64,000 nucleotides of DNA, from positions 1-64,000 of the forward strand of contig NZ_JARHUF010000022.1 of NCBI RefSeq assembly GCF_029223195.1, read 5' to 3'. This document shows, in pieces, positions 43,695 to 53,679 of the stretch (positions are counted from its first letter, which is position 1; each line of letters starts with the position of its first letter). The DNA is from Vibrio sp. CAU 1672 (GTDB lineage: Bacteria; Pseudomonadota; Gammaproteobacteria; Enterobacterales; Vibrionaceae). The notes beneath the pieces are model-generated. The model saw nothing but the letters and a program-made list of their open reading frames with translations, searched no databases and was not told where the DNA came from. The position numbers were made by a program, and so were the translations under genes.

Positions 43695-44960
43695 ATGGAA
43701 CAACTCAAAAAAGACATCACGCTCACTTCCGGGATAAGTCAGCTATCAACCACATTGATGGGAACCGGTTTATTTATGATCCCGGCTATCGCCTCTGGCA
43801 TCGCGGGCCACTACGTACTCTGGGCGTGGATCGTTCTGTTTATCGCGATCTGCCCTATTGCGCTGACTTTCGCTCAGTTAGGCAAACGCTACCCCAACGC
43901 CGGAGGTACCGCTTATTTTGTCCGTCGGGCATTCAACAGCAAACTGGAAAGCAGTGTGGCCTGGCTGTTTGTCAGCGTGATCCCGGTCGGCGTACCTGCA
44001 GCTATCGCGCTGGCGGCAGGTTTTTTACAGCAGCTTCTGCCGGCATCGTTCAGCAATCACCTTTTTGCCCAGGTGATTACCATTGTACTGTTAATTGGGG
44101 TAAATCTGCTCGGGACCAAGTCTTCCGGGCGCTTACAGACCTTAATCGCCCTGAGCATTTTTGCCCTGGTGGGCGCATTTGTATGGCGAGGCGATATCGG
44201 CAGTGCCGATTTGGCCATGCCTGACATCACGGCTGAAACCTCTTGGCCAATCGCGGCTGCGCTTGGCGTAATGTTCTGGTGCTTCGTTGGCATTGAAGCT
44301 TTCGCTCATATGGGCGAAGAATTTAAAAACCCTCAGCGGGATTTCCCGGTTGCCATCATCATTGGCTGCTTCGTCGCAGGTGTGACCTACTGGGCATGCT
44401 CGGTAGTAATATTAAAGTTTGGTGCCTACGGCAATGCCGAAATGGACAGTGCCTCCATCCCCTGGCTCAGCGCTCACCTTTTTGGCGATGGGTTAAAATG
44501 GCTCATCAGCCTGATTGGCTTTGCCGCATGCTTTGCCAGTATCAACCTTTACACCCAAAGCCTTGCCCGTATGGTGTGGGCACAAGCCAGGGAACATCGC
44601 CCGAATGATCCCATTGCCCGCCTTTCGGTTCGTGGCGTACCCGCCAATGCCACCCTGCTGGTTGGCAGCATCTTACTGGTTTCCTGCTTAATTGGCTCAC
44701 TATCAGGACTGAACCTGGAGTTTTTCCTCAAACTTGCCAACGGTATATTTGTCTTGGTTTACCTGCTTTCTATGCTCTCCGCCGTAAAACTCCTGCAAGG
44801 GATCGGCAGAGTGCTGGCGGGAGTTTCTTTGCTGCTCTGTAGCGGCGTATTTATCTGCCTGGGTTGGTCAATGCTGTACGCCATCACCATTTTTGTCGTG
44901 CTTTCACTGCCATGGAAGCAATGGAGAAAAAAGAACCAGACAGAAACGACATTATCATAA
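43695..44960 (+). CDS. yjeH: YjeH-type amino-acid exporter (APC superfamily)
   Basis: 421 residues, about twelve membrane segments, closely resembling E. coli YjeH, the exporter of methionine and branched-chain amino acids: ISQLSTTLMGTGLFMIPAIA, the LGKRYPNAGGTAYFVRRAF loop, and VMFWCFVGIEAFAHMGEEFKNPQRDFP. It is divergent from the Lrp-family gene and probably controlled by it. There is no clear terminator before the convergent AraC gene, only a 7-bp inverted repeat at 44978-45004. Confidence 0.92.
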   Translation: MEQLKKDITLTSGISQLSTTLMGTGLFMIPAIASGIAGHYVLWAWIVLFIAICPIALTFAQLGKRYPNAGGTAYFVRRAFNSKLESSVAWLFVSVIPVGVPAAIALAAGFLQQLLPASFSNHLFAQVITIVLLIGVNLLGTKSSGRLQTLIALSIFALVGAFVWRGDIGSADLAMPDITAETSWPIAAALGVMFWCFVGIEAFAHMGEEFKNPQRDFPVAIIIGCFVAGVTYWACSVVILKFGAYGNAEMDSASIPWLSAHLFGDGLKWLISLIGFAACFASINLYTQSLARMVWAQAREHRPNDPIARLSVRGVPANATLLVGSILLVSCLIGSLSGLNLEFFLKLANGIFVLVYLLSMLSAVKLLQGIGRVLAGVSLLLCSGVFICLGWSMLYAITIFVVLSLPWKQWRKKNQTETTLS

Positions 44961-45021
44961 AGCCTGTCACGCTTTGATCGCCAGCGGCTCACAACTACTG
45001 GCGACACGTCACACTCTGGCG

Positions 45022-46017
45022 CTAATGCACATGGCGTTCGAGGTACTGTCTTGGGGTCAGCCCCCGATTTCGTTTGAACATTCGATTGAAACTGGCGGTA
45101 TTGGTGTACCCCAACAGTCCGGCAACCTCATCGATTCCTTTACCATTGACCAACATTTGTACCGCGACATTACTCAATACGTAACCGAGCACTGTGGAAA
45201 AGTTCATGCCAAACTTATGTAAGCGCCGCTGGAACTGTTGTTCTGAAAGCCCCAGTAAGCCAGATACCCGGCCGAGTGAAGGTAAACCAAAATGGCGGCT
45301 GTAATTGAAGACTTCATAAATGGCTTTCAACTCATCTTCCGGATCCGGCATGTTCAGCAGCTCATCCAAGTCGGAAAAATTCATCGCCAGGCGCTGAGCT
45401 TTGGGAGGGTTTGCCTGCCGCGACGCTAAACGATCATTACCATGCAGCCACACTTCTGTTCTGGAATGGTTCCAGTCGACCTCGCAACCAAAATATCCTG
45501 TGTAGAGTTCGTGATTTTTGCGAGAACCAGATAACCGCACTCGCAGCGGGGCATAATCTGCGCCAAGGAACTCACGCAAGACCTTTAACATCAGCATCGC
45601 AATACGAATACTGTCATGCACATTGACTGATGGATCAAGAAAGCGGTTAGCGTAGGTCCACTTAATAATGCTTCCCGACTGAGCACCTGCCAGCGTCGCC
45701 CCCGACTGAATATTGCTCATGCCATAATTAACCCGTCGAATCGTGCTGGCAAGATCCTCTCCGGAATAAAGCCATCGTCCAATTGGGCCAATTTGCTGCA
45801 ACTCAACATGACGACTCATATTGAGATACACATCCGGATCCTGGCTGTTCTCCTCCAGTTTCATATACCATTTGTTCAACTCTGGCATTGGTATCAAATT
45901 CATCGGATTGTGGAAGACACTGTCCGGAATCCCAAGAGCCCCTTCAGGCAACTGGTAATGAGCGCGAGCATTTCGGTGAACATTCACAATGCCCAATGCG
46001 CGGATAAATCGGATCAT
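45022..46017 (-). CDS. AraC-family regulator with Arabinose_bd-type N-terminus
   Basis: 331 residues. The long N-terminal domain (about 20-200) resembles the OruR/ArgR-like Arabinose_bd type and not a cupin. The C-terminal AraC HTH pair lies at about 232-330 (LGRVSGLLGLSEQQFQRRLHK and VAGLLGYTNTASFNRMFKRNRGLTPRQY). It is divergent from a two-gene membrane/HlyD operon and may regulate it; the ligand is unknown. Confidence 0.9.
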   Translation of the reverse strand: MIRFIRALGIVNVHRNARAHYQLPEGALGIPDSVFHNPMNLIPMPELNKWYMKLEENSQDPDVYLNMSRHVELQQIGPIGRWLYSGEDLASTIRRVNYGMSNIQSGATLAGAQSGSIIKWTYANRFLDPSVNVHDSIRIAMLMLKVLREFLGADYAPLRVRLSGSRKNHELYTGYFGCEVDWNHSRTEVWLHGNDRLASRQANPPKAQRLAMNFSDLDELLNMPDPEDELKAIYEVFNYSRHFGLPSLGRVSGLLGLSEQQFQRRLHKFGMNFSTVLGYVLSNVAVQMLVNGKGIDEVAGLLGYTNTASFNRMFKRNRGLTPRQYLERHVH

Positions 46018-46128
46018 AGGTAACAGAACGCATCATTATTAAGTACATTATAAAGTAATCTGTCATAAAACCCCCTCCATTTCAATTGATCAACACAATA
46101 CGCTCCTTCGTCCAAATAGGAGTTATGA

Positions 46129-46455
46129 ATGAGCTTATTGAGTGTCCCATTTGTCGGTACTGGTGCAGATACCGCACTGCACGTCGTCGCAGCGGTGGTG
46201 CTGGTCGCAAGCGTCGCAGGTGCCTGTTACGGCTTTTGGAAAATCCACGAGTTACCTATCAACAAGGCCCACAGCAAAGATCATCATCAAATCGGCTTGA
46301 TCACCGCCATGACGTGGATTGGCTTTGTCTGGCACTGGGTGTGGGTTTTGGCAGTGATTTTTGCCTTTGTCGACATGGAAAAAGCCATTATTAACCTGCG
46401 GGATACATGGAAAGGCCAACCACACCCTGAGCATCAACCACAAGAGGAAGCGTAA
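46129..46455 (+). CDS. Small membrane protein, YiaW/DUF3302-like
   Basis: 108 residues with two hydrophobic segments (about 12-37 and 57-85). The stretch YGFWKIHELPINKAHSKDHHQIGLI and the tryptophan-rich second helix resemble E. coli YiaW (DUF3302), which is likewise encoded just before a HlyD-type protein. Its TAA shares a base with the ATG of the next gene (TAATG), so translation is coupled. It is probably a partner of that adaptor. Confidence 0.75.
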   Translation: MSLLSVPFVGTGADTALHVVAAVVLVASVAGACYGFWKIHELPINKAHSKDHHQIGLITAMTWIGFVWHWVWVLAVIFAFVDMEKAIINLRDTWKGQPHPEHQPQEEA

Positions 46456-47678
46456 TGTTAGAAGGTTTGGCGGTTTGGGCCCTGTTTATTTACTTACTGC
46501 GTTTGGTCGGTATGCCCTGGAATAAAGTCACCAAGTCTTTCGCCTATTTGGGCGGTATAGGCTGGTTGATGTTTGTCTGGGTCGGGCTGATTAACTTTAC
46601 CCCCATGGACATATCCGGTGGTTCGGTCGTGCAATCACCGCATATCCAGTTACGCCCCGACTCAACAGATGTCAGAGGCAAAGTTGAGCATATTTATATT
46701 GAGCCCAATCAACAAATTGAGAAAGGTCAGCTGATTTACGAACTGGACAGCACGCGCTATCAGATTGCCTTAAATCAAGCTAACGTGTCAGCCGAAGCGG
46801 CAGGTGTGGCACTGGCTACCGCCCAAGGGGATGTCGCCATCGAGCAGGCCAGCCACCAGGCATTGCTGCAGGATCTGGAAACCTCAAAAAGCAAGCTTGC
46901 TGCCGCCGAAGTCGACTATGCGTTACAACAAAAAATGCTCGCGCGTTACCAGGAGCAGAATCGTGTGGTACACAATACCATCACCGGTAGTGACATTGAT
47001 AAACAGGCCAGTGCGGTGGAAACGGCACGTCAGCATGTCCTGACGCTTGAATCACAGATCAAAAAGCAGCAGGTTGATATTTCTCGCGCTAAACTCGCAA
47101 TTAGCAAAGCCGAGCTAGCAGTAGAGAGCCGGCAAGCAGAACAGCGACAGGCCATCGAGAAGGTCGCGAAAGCCCAGTGGGACATGGACAGCACTAAAGT
47201 CTACGCACCAACGGATGGCTTTGTGACGAATTTTATCCTGCGCGAAGGGCAACGCGTGTCAATGATGCCCCGGTTAAACATGTACACCAATGAAAAATAC
47301 GTGTTGATGCGGGTTAACCATCAGGCGATCCGTAATATTAAGCCGGGACAGACAGCGGAGTTCGCCTCTTCGGTGTACCCGGGTAAGATTTTCTCAGCCA
47401 GTGTCGAGGGCATTGTCGAAGCAACCGGTGAAGCGCAGGGTAATCTGCTCGGTTTCGATGATAATGTGCGGGCTACCACCGGGAAGAACCTTCAGAACAA
47501 GCACCATTTTGTCCGTCTGAAAATCAACGAAACGGAAGGCTATGACATTCCGGTTGGCTCAGTCGGTCTGGCGTGGGTAAGTGGCGAGAAACCGATCAGC
47601 TTCCTGGCATTCCTGGATGTCATTCGCGGCATCATCATCCGCATGAAATCTCAGCTGTACTTCTTCTACTCAATTTAA
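46455..47678 (+). CDS. HlyD-family membrane-fusion/adaptor protein (YiaV-like)
   Basis: 407 residues: two N-terminal membrane segments (about 5-17 and 28-48), a barrel-sandwich domain split by a long coiled-coil hairpin (about 95-240, with EVDYALQQKMLARYQEQNRV at its start), and a beta-barrel (VYAPTDGFVTNFILREGQRV). It acts as a periplasmic adaptor, but no RND, ABC or MFS pump is adjacent. Together with the preceding small protein it matches the E. coli yiaWV arrangement. Confidence 0.88.
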   Translation: MLEGLAVWALFIYLLRLVGMPWNKVTKSFAYLGGIGWLMFVWVGLINFTPMDISGGSVVQSPHIQLRPDSTDVRGKVEHIYIEPNQQIEKGQLIYELDSTRYQIALNQANVSAEAAGVALATAQGDVAIEQASHQALLQDLETSKSKLAAAEVDYALQQKMLARYQEQNRVVHNTITGSDIDKQASAVETARQHVLTLESQIKKQQVDISRAKLAISKAELAVESRQAEQRQAIEKVAKAQWDMDSTKVYAPTDGFVTNFILREGQRVSMMPRLNMYTNEKYVLMRVNHQAIRNIKPGQTAEFASSVYPGKIFSASVEGIVEATGEAQGNLLGFDDNVRATTGKNLQNKHHFVRLKINETEGYDIPVGSVGLAWVSGEKPISFLAFLDVIRGIIIRMKSQLYFFYSI

Positions 47679-47684
47679 CCCACT

Positions 47685-47712
47685 ACCGCCAGAACACTGG
47701 CGGTTTTTGTTT
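47685..47712 (+). terminator. Terminator after the adaptor gene
   Basis: ACCGCCAG and CTGGCGGT form a perfect 8-bp stem with a 4-nt loop followed by TTTTGTTTG. Confidence 0.9.
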
Positions 47713-47775
47713 GTCGGCTTGTGCCCTATCGAGTTAGTTTGGCGTATAAGAGGAAGATTAACCAGGAGCCTTAAT

Positions 47776-49086
47776 ATGCCAAACAAGGATAAAAGCCTGC
47801 CCGTTCATCGCATCACCAGGCTGGGAAAGTTTGCGTCACTGGCAACGCGGGTAGCCGGTAACGTGATAGCGGAAGGCAGCAAGCAAATCGTCCAAGGCCA
47901 ACGGCCGAAGGCAAAAGACTTGCTGTTGACCCCACAAAACATCACCCGCCTGACCACACAGTTGGCACAGTTGCGCGGCGCAGCGATGAAACTGGGCCAA
48001 ATGTTGTCAATGGACGCCGGTGATATGCTGCAACCAGAGCTGGCCGAGATCCTTGCCCGGCTGCGATCTGACGCCGACCCCATGCCAGCCAAACAGCTCA
48101 ATGCGGTATTAGAAACCGCGTTAGGGCCTGACTGGAAAATGGCTTTTCTGGCTTTCAATTTTAAACCTATAGCCAGCGCATCAATCGGCCAAGTCCATCA
48201 GGCTTACAGCGACACCGGTGACAGACTGGCGGTAAAAGTGCAGTACCCGGGAATTCGGCAAAGCATTGACAGCGATGTTGACAATGTCGGTACCTTATTA
48301 AAGGTTGTCAACTTAATCCCGGAATCTATTGATTACAAAGGGTTTCTTGAAGACGCCAAACAACAGCTCCATGACGAGGCAGATTACCAGCGCGAAGCCG
48401 CTTTCGCCAGACGCTATCATGATCTGCTCCGACCCTATACGCAATTCGTAGTACCGAGGATTTACCCAGACAGCTGTTCAGCCTCTGTACTGGCGATGGA
48501 ATTTATCCAGGGAGAGCCTATCGAAACCATTGCGCACAGAGATCAGCAAACTCGTGATTTGGTGATGAAAAACTTACTCGAGTTACTCTTCCTTGAGCTG
48601 TTTGAATTTAAGATGGTGCAAACGGATCCGAATTTTGCCAACTTTTTGTATCTCAAGGACACCGGGCAAATCGGCTTGTTAGATTTTGGCGCCACGCGTG
48701 AATACAGTACACACTTCAGCAATGGCTACCGACAAGCTTTCAAAGCGGTAATCCATCATGATGAGAATGGTTTGAATCAGGCCCTGCAACAGATCGGTTT
48801 TTTCAGTCAGGCTATACTGCCAGAGCAGCGGCAGGCCATTCTTGACTTGGTCAAAATGGCCTGCGAGCCAATGCTCATTGACGACCAGTATGACTTCCAG
48901 GCCAGTGGGTTAGCTGTGCGCTTACGCAAAGCCGGTACAATTTTGAGTATGGAGCAGGACTACTGGCATACCCCGCCGGCAGATGCGCTCTTTCTCCATC
49001 GTAAAATCGCGGGGTTGTATTTGCTCGCAGCCAGGACTGGAGCCAAAGTCAACGTTCGCAGGATGGTTCTGCCTTATCTTGACTGA
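47776..49086 (+). CDS. ABC1/UbiB-family atypical kinase
   Basis: 436 residues from the ATG at 47776 (AGGAG, 7-nt spacing); a longer open extension of 23 codons overlaps the upstream terminator and is rejected. Family hallmarks are KLGQMLSMDAGDMLQPELAEI (the KxGQ motif), ASIGQVHQAY in place of a normal P-loop, LAVKVQYPG with the ATP-site lysine, NFANFLY and the DFGATREY metal-binding motif. UbiB relatives support ubiquinone synthesis; this is one of the shorter accessory paralogues, with an unknown target. Confidence 0.9.
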   Translation: MPNKDKSLPVHRITRLGKFASLATRVAGNVIAEGSKQIVQGQRPKAKDLLLTPQNITRLTTQLAQLRGAAMKLGQMLSMDAGDMLQPELAEILARLRSDADPMPAKQLNAVLETALGPDWKMAFLAFNFKPIASASIGQVHQAYSDTGDRLAVKVQYPGIRQSIDSDVDNVGTLLKVVNLIPESIDYKGFLEDAKQQLHDEADYQREAAFARRYHDLLRPYTQFVVPRIYPDSCSASVLAMEFIQGEPIETIAHRDQQTRDLVMKNLLELLFLELFEFKMVQTDPNFANFLYLKDTGQIGLLDFGATREYSTHFSNGYRQAFKAVIHHDENGLNQALQQIGFFSQAILPEQRQAILDLVKMACEPMLIDDQYDFQASGLAVRLRKAGTILSMEQDYWHTPPADALFLHRKIAGLYLLAARTGAKVNVRRMVLPYLD

Positions 49087-49172
49087 CCGGACCATCAAGG
49101 TATTGTTTTTCTCCCACTTTCAAGTAACTTGAACAGCAGTCAACTATAATAACCGGGTTCTCGGGGTATTCT

Positions 49173-50519
49173 GTGAGCAAATTTCAAGACCTCTCGACGC
49201 TAATTGAACAAGTGGTCAAAGCCGATGAAGCACAGCAAATGACGTTGCTCAATGAGTCTATTGAGCATGGGCTGGAGCCTAGTGCCGTTGCGTTGATTCT
49301 CGAAGCATTTCCTATTGAAGAGCGTGTTCGGCTCTGGCGGGCACTACCGTTAGAGCTGCATATTGACGTATTAACTGAAATGCGTGCCGATGTACGCTTT
49401 TCGATCATTAATGCCCTCACTGAGGTCGAGCTCAAGCTTACCCTGGCCAAGCTCGATAACCTGGCACTGATAGAGTGGGCCGACTCGCTTCCGGAAAGCA
49501 TTATCAATGAAGCACTGGAGCTGGTCGAGAAAGATGAACTTGAGCTTTACGACCAGGCCAACCAGTATGAAGAGGATCAACTCGGCCGCTGGGCTGAACG
49601 TAAAGTCATTACGCTACCATTCAATATTACCACCGGCCGTGCCTGCCGACTGATGGAGCGCCATAGTTACGATACTCCTCAACAGGTTTACCTGATCAAC
49701 CGTCAAAAACAGCTGCGGGGTGTCGTCAATTACTACGATATTTTACGCAGTGAGCCTAATACAAGCCTGAAAAGCCTCGATAATGAGACCATCACTGTGC
49801 TGGACAGTAAACTGCCCTTGGCTGAAGCCGTTGAAGCGCTCGAACACAGTGCCTTCCCCTCTCTGCCGGTAACCGATGAAGACCAGACGCTGGTTGGTGA
49901 GGTCGACTGGCAGTTTGCTCTCAGCACCCAGCGCGAAATATACGAAGCACGCCTGATGGCCGGTACCGGTATGGACGAAGGTGACGACTTATTTGCTCCG
50001 GTAATGAAAAGTTCGCAAAAACGCGGGGTATGGCTGGGCATCAATTTACTCACCGCAATTTTGGCTTCGGTGACGATTGGGTTATTTGAGGATGTGATCG
50101 CTCAGGTGGTCGCACTGGCGGTATTAATGCCGATTGTAGCCTCAATGGGCGGCATTGCCGGCAGCCAGACATTAACCTTGATGGTGCGCGCCATGGCACT
50201 TAACCAGATCACTCCCGGTAACCGTCTGGCATTGCTTAAAAATGAGCTGGGGATAGGATCATTAAATGGCTTGGTATGGGCGCTGATCATCGGAGCCCTG
50301 GCAGGCTTATGGTTTCAGTCGCCAATTTTAGGTGCCACGATTTCACTTGCGATCATCGTCAACATCATTACCGCTGCTCTGTTTGGGGTAATCATCCCGA
50401 TTGTTTTGGACAAACTTAAACTGGATCCGGCTCTGGCTGGCTCAGTGATCCTAACAACCGTGACCGACGTGGTCGGCTTTTTTGCCTTTTTAGGCACCGC
50501 TAGCCTGGTCATGCTTTAA
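49173..50519 (+). CDS. mgtE: Magnesium transporter MgtE
   Basis: 448 residues starting at GTG: the cytosolic MgtE_N superhelix (about 10-125), two CBS domains (about 130-255), and five C-terminal membrane segments from about 285, including VALAVLMPIVASMGGIAGSQ and the conserved acidic pore residue in LTTVTDVVGFFAF. MgtE is an Mg2+-gated channel. There is no Mg2+ riboswitch in the 86-bp leader. Confidence 0.95.
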   Translation: MSKFQDLSTLIEQVVKADEAQQMTLLNESIEHGLEPSAVALILEAFPIEERVRLWRALPLELHIDVLTEMRADVRFSIINALTEVELKLTLAKLDNLALIEWADSLPESIINEALELVEKDELELYDQANQYEEDQLGRWAERKVITLPFNITTGRACRLMERHSYDTPQQVYLINRQKQLRGVVNYYDILRSEPNTSLKSLDNETITVLDSKLPLAEAVEALEHSAFPSLPVTDEDQTLVGEVDWQFALSTQREIYEARLMAGTGMDEGDDLFAPVMKSSQKRGVWLGINLLTAILASVTIGLFEDVIAQVVALAVLMPIVASMGGIAGSQTLTLMVRAMALNQITPGNRLALLKNELGIGSLNGLVWALIIGALAGLWFQSPILGATISLAIIVNIITAALFGVIIPIVLDKLKLDPALAGSVILTTVTDVVGFFAFLGTASLVML

Positions 50520-51153
50520 ATATCAATAATGACCAGCTCATGAGGTTAATGTTAATTCCAGGTGAGGAATCCAAAGAACGTGCTCTATATCGAAATTCGC
50601 TGGTGTAACGGAAAAATGATGCTTTCAATATTTGCACATCGCGACGACTAATACTATCGTTTAAAGCCTCTATTGAGCTTCCTAACAAAAGGATCAATAG
50701 TGTGCTATCAAGCAGATTTATACTAGCAACGTCAACTATTAATAAGAAAAATCAACAAAGAAGATAGGAGCAAAGGGCCAGCAATTGCTGGCCCTTTTTA
50801 TTGCCTGGAATAATTAAACAAGTAACAAAAGAAATGAGCTTCAAACTAAATTATCCGTTTACGGTAAGGCAGCAGTTCTCAATACTCAAACAACTAAAAG
50901 GTGCCTCACTTTCAGCTTGGTAACCCAGCTCCAAAAATTAGCTGGTGTTACTTGTCATCCGCCAACGAAGCCCACGGCTGCTCTCTTTTAAGCATTACCA
51001 ACTCCCGCAGACCACTCCTCGCGATTTGAGGCAAACTGGCTCTTAGTTATATCAATCACCTGAAAAAGCAATCACCTAATCCCCATAACAACGCTATTTT
51101 TTAGCAATTTGTTTTAGAGTTGGGCATACTTTTGCCCAAACCAATATTCAAAA
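50520..51153. other. Intergenic region after mgtE
   Basis: No convincing gene. At 50772-50797 a perfect palindromic hairpin (arms GGGCCAGC/GCTGGCCC plus A/T extension) followed by T residues is a strong terminator, 250 bp past mgtE, so mgtE has a long 3' untranslated region or a small RNA ends here. At 50920-50951 a second hairpin (GTAAC-CCAGCT with AGCTGG-T-GTTAC, one bulge) has no T run; its role is unknown. Confidence 0.5.
50772..50799 (+). terminator. Strong terminator downstream of mgtE
   Basis: The palindrome GGGCCAGCAATTGCTGGCCC with flanking A and T tracts forms a GC-rich stem and a T tail. It functions in either direction in principle. Confidence 0.88.
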
Positions 51154-51801
51154 ATGCTATCCATGACGTTATTAACCCCAATAGAGCCGTTGCTGCTTGA
51201 GTATATGGCACAAGAAATGCGAACCGACAGCGCACACGACATCAGCCACATACAACGCGTAGTCAAAACCGCCAAACACCTCACCGAGCAAGAAGGGGCA
51301 GAGTTAGCAGTAGTATTGCCGGCAGCCTACCTACACGACTGTTTCACCTATCCCAAAGATCACCCCAACAGAAAACAAAGCTCGTTGGTTGCGGCCCAAA
51401 AAGCCATCGAATTTCTGGAAAGCATTGCCTACCCCAGCCAGTACCATGATGCTATCGCTCATGCCATTGAAGCTCACAGCTTCAGTGCCAATATCAGCCC
51501 ACAAACACTCGAAGCGCAAATTGTGCAAGATGCCGACCGATTAGATGCACTGGGAGCGATCGGGATAAGCCGCTGCATTCAGGTCAGCACACACTTTGAC
51601 GCCCGGCTCTATGATCACGATGACATGTTTGCCAATCAGCGTAAACTTGATGACAAACGCTATGCCATCGATCACTTTCGTACCAAACTATTCCAAATCG
51701 TTGACACGATGCATACCGATTCAGCAAAACACGAAGCCTTAAAGCGCAAAGCATTCATGCAACAGTATTTGGCGCAATTACAAGCGGAAGTCGAGGGTTA
51801 G
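51154..51801 (+). CDS. HD-domain phosphohydrolase (YedJ-like)
   Basis: 215 residues of the HD superfamily: DSAHDISHIQRVVKTAKHL has the first metal-binding His, AAYLHDCFTYPKDHPNRK the His-Asp pair, HAIEAHSF the next His, and QDADRLDALGAIGISR the final Asp. This pattern matches YedJ-type proteins. The substrate is unknown, likely a nucleotide. A second methionine at codon 4 is an alternative start; the ribosome site is weak. Confidence 0.9.
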   Translation: MLSMTLLTPIEPLLLEYMAQEMRTDSAHDISHIQRVVKTAKHLTEQEGAELAVVLPAAYLHDCFTYPKDHPNRKQSSLVAAQKAIEFLESIAYPSQYHDAIAHAIEAHSFSANISPQTLEAQIVQDADRLDALGAIGISRCIQVSTHFDARLYDHDDMFANQRKLDDKRYAIDHFRTKLFQIVDTMHTDSAKHEALKRKAFMQQYLAQLQAEVEG

Positions 51802-52044
51802 AAACCACACGCCACCATTCCCAGATCTAAGCTTGCAGTCACCCAAAACCTGCCAAATAACCAGACCATCACCCATTAACCAGGAGAGTTGGCAGAAAAC
51901 CGAATTTTCTATAATAAGTGGCTTTATTCAAAAGCTTTTAGTCGTCATTTGTTACAACAAAAAGGGCAATATTTACTCATAAACTGACAGCAGTTAAGCA
52001 CGGTTTCTAGTAGGATAGATAAAGGTACTATTCCGGGAGGTCTG

Positions 52045-52668
52045 ATGAAAATCATTATTTTACATGGTCTTTATATGCATGGGCTGGTCATGCAGCCTCT
52101 TAGCCAAAGCCTGCGCAAGCTGGGCTATGACACTCAGGTACTCAGCTACAACACGATTGCTATCAATGAAGAAGCATTGTTTAAACGTCTTGACCAAGCC
52201 CTTAATCCAAAAGGCCCCAACACCCTGGTTGGACACAGTTTAGGTGGCCTAATGATCAAACGCTACCTCGCCAGCAGGCACCCGACAACCAACCTGGTTT
52301 CTCATGTGGTCGCCATTGGTTCTCCCCTAAAAGGCGCTTCAATCGTGTCACGGATTCAGGATCTCGGCTTAGGCGCACTGCTGGGTAACTCTCCCCATCA
52401 CGGGCTGAACAAACACGAAGACGTTTGGTCATTCCCACAAAAGCTCGGCAGTATCGCCGGTACTATGCCTATTGGCGCCCGGCCGCTTTTAATCCAGGAT
52501 GACAATACCATGTCTGATGGTACCGTAACGGTAGAAGAAACCCGCTTAGAAGGCATGCAAGATCATATACTCGTCAAACAGACCCACACCAGTTTGATTT
52601 ACAATACGTTTGTTCCACGCCAGATTGATTATTTTATCCGCCATGATTCCTTCCTCCACTCACATTAA
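52045..52668 (+). CDS. Alpha/beta hydrolase (lipase-like)
   Basis: 207 residues with the nucleophile elbow VGHSLGGLM (Ser at about 65), N-terminal strand MKIIILHGLYMHG with an oxyanion-type HG, and candidate acid/base Asp and His (SDGTVTVEET, DHILVKQTHTSL). GGGAGG precedes the ATG at ideal spacing. It is a small cytoplasmic esterase or acyltransferase; the substrate is unknown. Confidence 0.85.
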   Translation: MKIIILHGLYMHGLVMQPLSQSLRKLGYDTQVLSYNTIAINEEALFKRLDQALNPKGPNTLVGHSLGGLMIKRYLASRHPTTNLVSHVVAIGSPLKGASIVSRIQDLGLGALLGNSPHHGLNKHEDVWSFPQKLGSIAGTMPIGARPLLIQDDNTMSDGTVTVEETRLEGMQDHILVKQTHTSLIYNTFVPRQIDYFIRHDSFLHSH

Positions 52669-52775
52669 CAGAGTGATAACTTATACAATATCGCACTGTT
52701 TGGCTTTCCAATCGATTGCGTAAACAGTATTATCTTGCTGCCGGACTTTTTAGAGAGTTATCGGCTTATTGAATT

Positions 52776-52909
52776 GTTCTCAGGGCGGGGCGAAATTCCC
52801 CACCGGCGGTATACTCCTAAGAGTGAGCCCGCGAGCGCTCGATTCGTCGAGGTCAGCAGATCTGGTGAGAAGCCAGAGCCGACGGTTACAGTCCGGATGA
52901 AAGAGAATT
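52776..52909 (+). ncRNA. FMN riboswitch (RFN element)
   Basis: The conserved RFN core is complete: an opening CTCAGGGCGGGGCGAAATTC, CCCACCGGCGGTA, AGCCCGCGAGC, GGTCAGCAGATCTGGTGAGA, then AGCCAGAGCCGACGGTTACA and GTCCGGATGAAAGAGAA. Binding FMN represses ribB, either by termination or by hiding the ribosome site. About 110 nt of expression platform follow, including a GATC-CCGC/GCG-GATC hairpin shortly before the start. Confidence 0.96.
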
Positions 52910-53022
52910 AAGAAAACACCAGCTTCTGACCCTTGTCGGAGGACACTGGCGTATTTCTTTTCGATCCCGCAAAGCGGATCACTCATACCGCCCTGATTCT
53001 GGTAATATTTAAGGAGTTAACC

Positions 53023-53679
53023 ATGAATCAGTCATCACTACTTGCCGAATTCGGCGACCCGATCACCCGCGTTGAACGCGCATTAACCGCCCTGCAGCAA
53101 GGCCGGGGCGTTCTGTTACTTGACGATGAAGATCGCGAGAACGAAGGCGACATTATTTATTCAGTGGAACATCTGACGAATGAACAAATGGCGCTGATGA
53201 TTCGTGAATGCAGCGGCATTGTATGTCTGTGCCTTACCGACGCACAAGCAGATAAGCTGGAGTTGCCACCGATGGTCGTCAACAACAACAGTGCGAACCA
53301 GACCGCCTTTACGGTCTCGATTGAAGCAAAGCAAGGGGTCACCACGGGTGTCTCTGCCGCTGATCGGGTCACAACGATTAAAACCGCCGCCCACCCGAAC
53401 GCAAAACCAGACGACCTGGCACGGCCAGGGCATGTGTTCCCTCTGCGAGCCCGCCCAGGTGGCGTGCTGACCCGCCGGGGCCATACGGAAGGCACCATTG
53501 ACTTAATGCAAATGGCAGGGCTCCAGCCCGCTGGTGTCTTATGTGAGGTGACTAATCCAGACGGCACGATGGCGAAAACTGCCGAGATAGTGGCGTTTGG
53601 CCGACTACACAATATGCCGGTTTTAACCATTGAAGATATGGTTACCTACCGAAAACAGGTTGACTTAAAGCTTGCCTGA
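53023..53679 (+). CDS. ribB: 3,4-dihydroxy-2-butanone 4-phosphate synthase
   Basis: Converts ribulose 5-phosphate to the four-carbon precursor of riboflavin, releasing formate. 218 residues from the ATG at 53023 with TAAGGAG ideally placed; the frame extends upstream into the riboswitch but that part is untranslated. Landmarks are LLDDEDRENEGDIIYSVEHL (acidic loop), TTGVSAADR, and LRARPGGVLTRRGHTEGTID. It lacks the GTP cyclohydrolase II fusion. It is controlled by the FMN riboswitch. Confidence 0.97.
   Translation: MNQSSLLAEFGDPITRVERALTALQQGRGVLLLDDEDRENEGDIIYSVEHLTNEQMALMIRECSGIVCLCLTDAQADKLELPPMVVNNNSANQTAFTVSIEAKQGVTTGVSAADRVTTIKTAAHPNAKPDDLARPGHVFPLRARPGGVLTRRGHTEGTIDLMQMAGLQPAGVLCEVTNPDGTMAKTAEIVAFGRLHNMPVLTIEDMVTYRKQVDLKLA

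Noticed and set aside
50509..50697. 62-codon frame overlapping the mgtE stop
   Set aside because: It has no ribosome site and overlaps the coding end of mgtE on the opposite strand.
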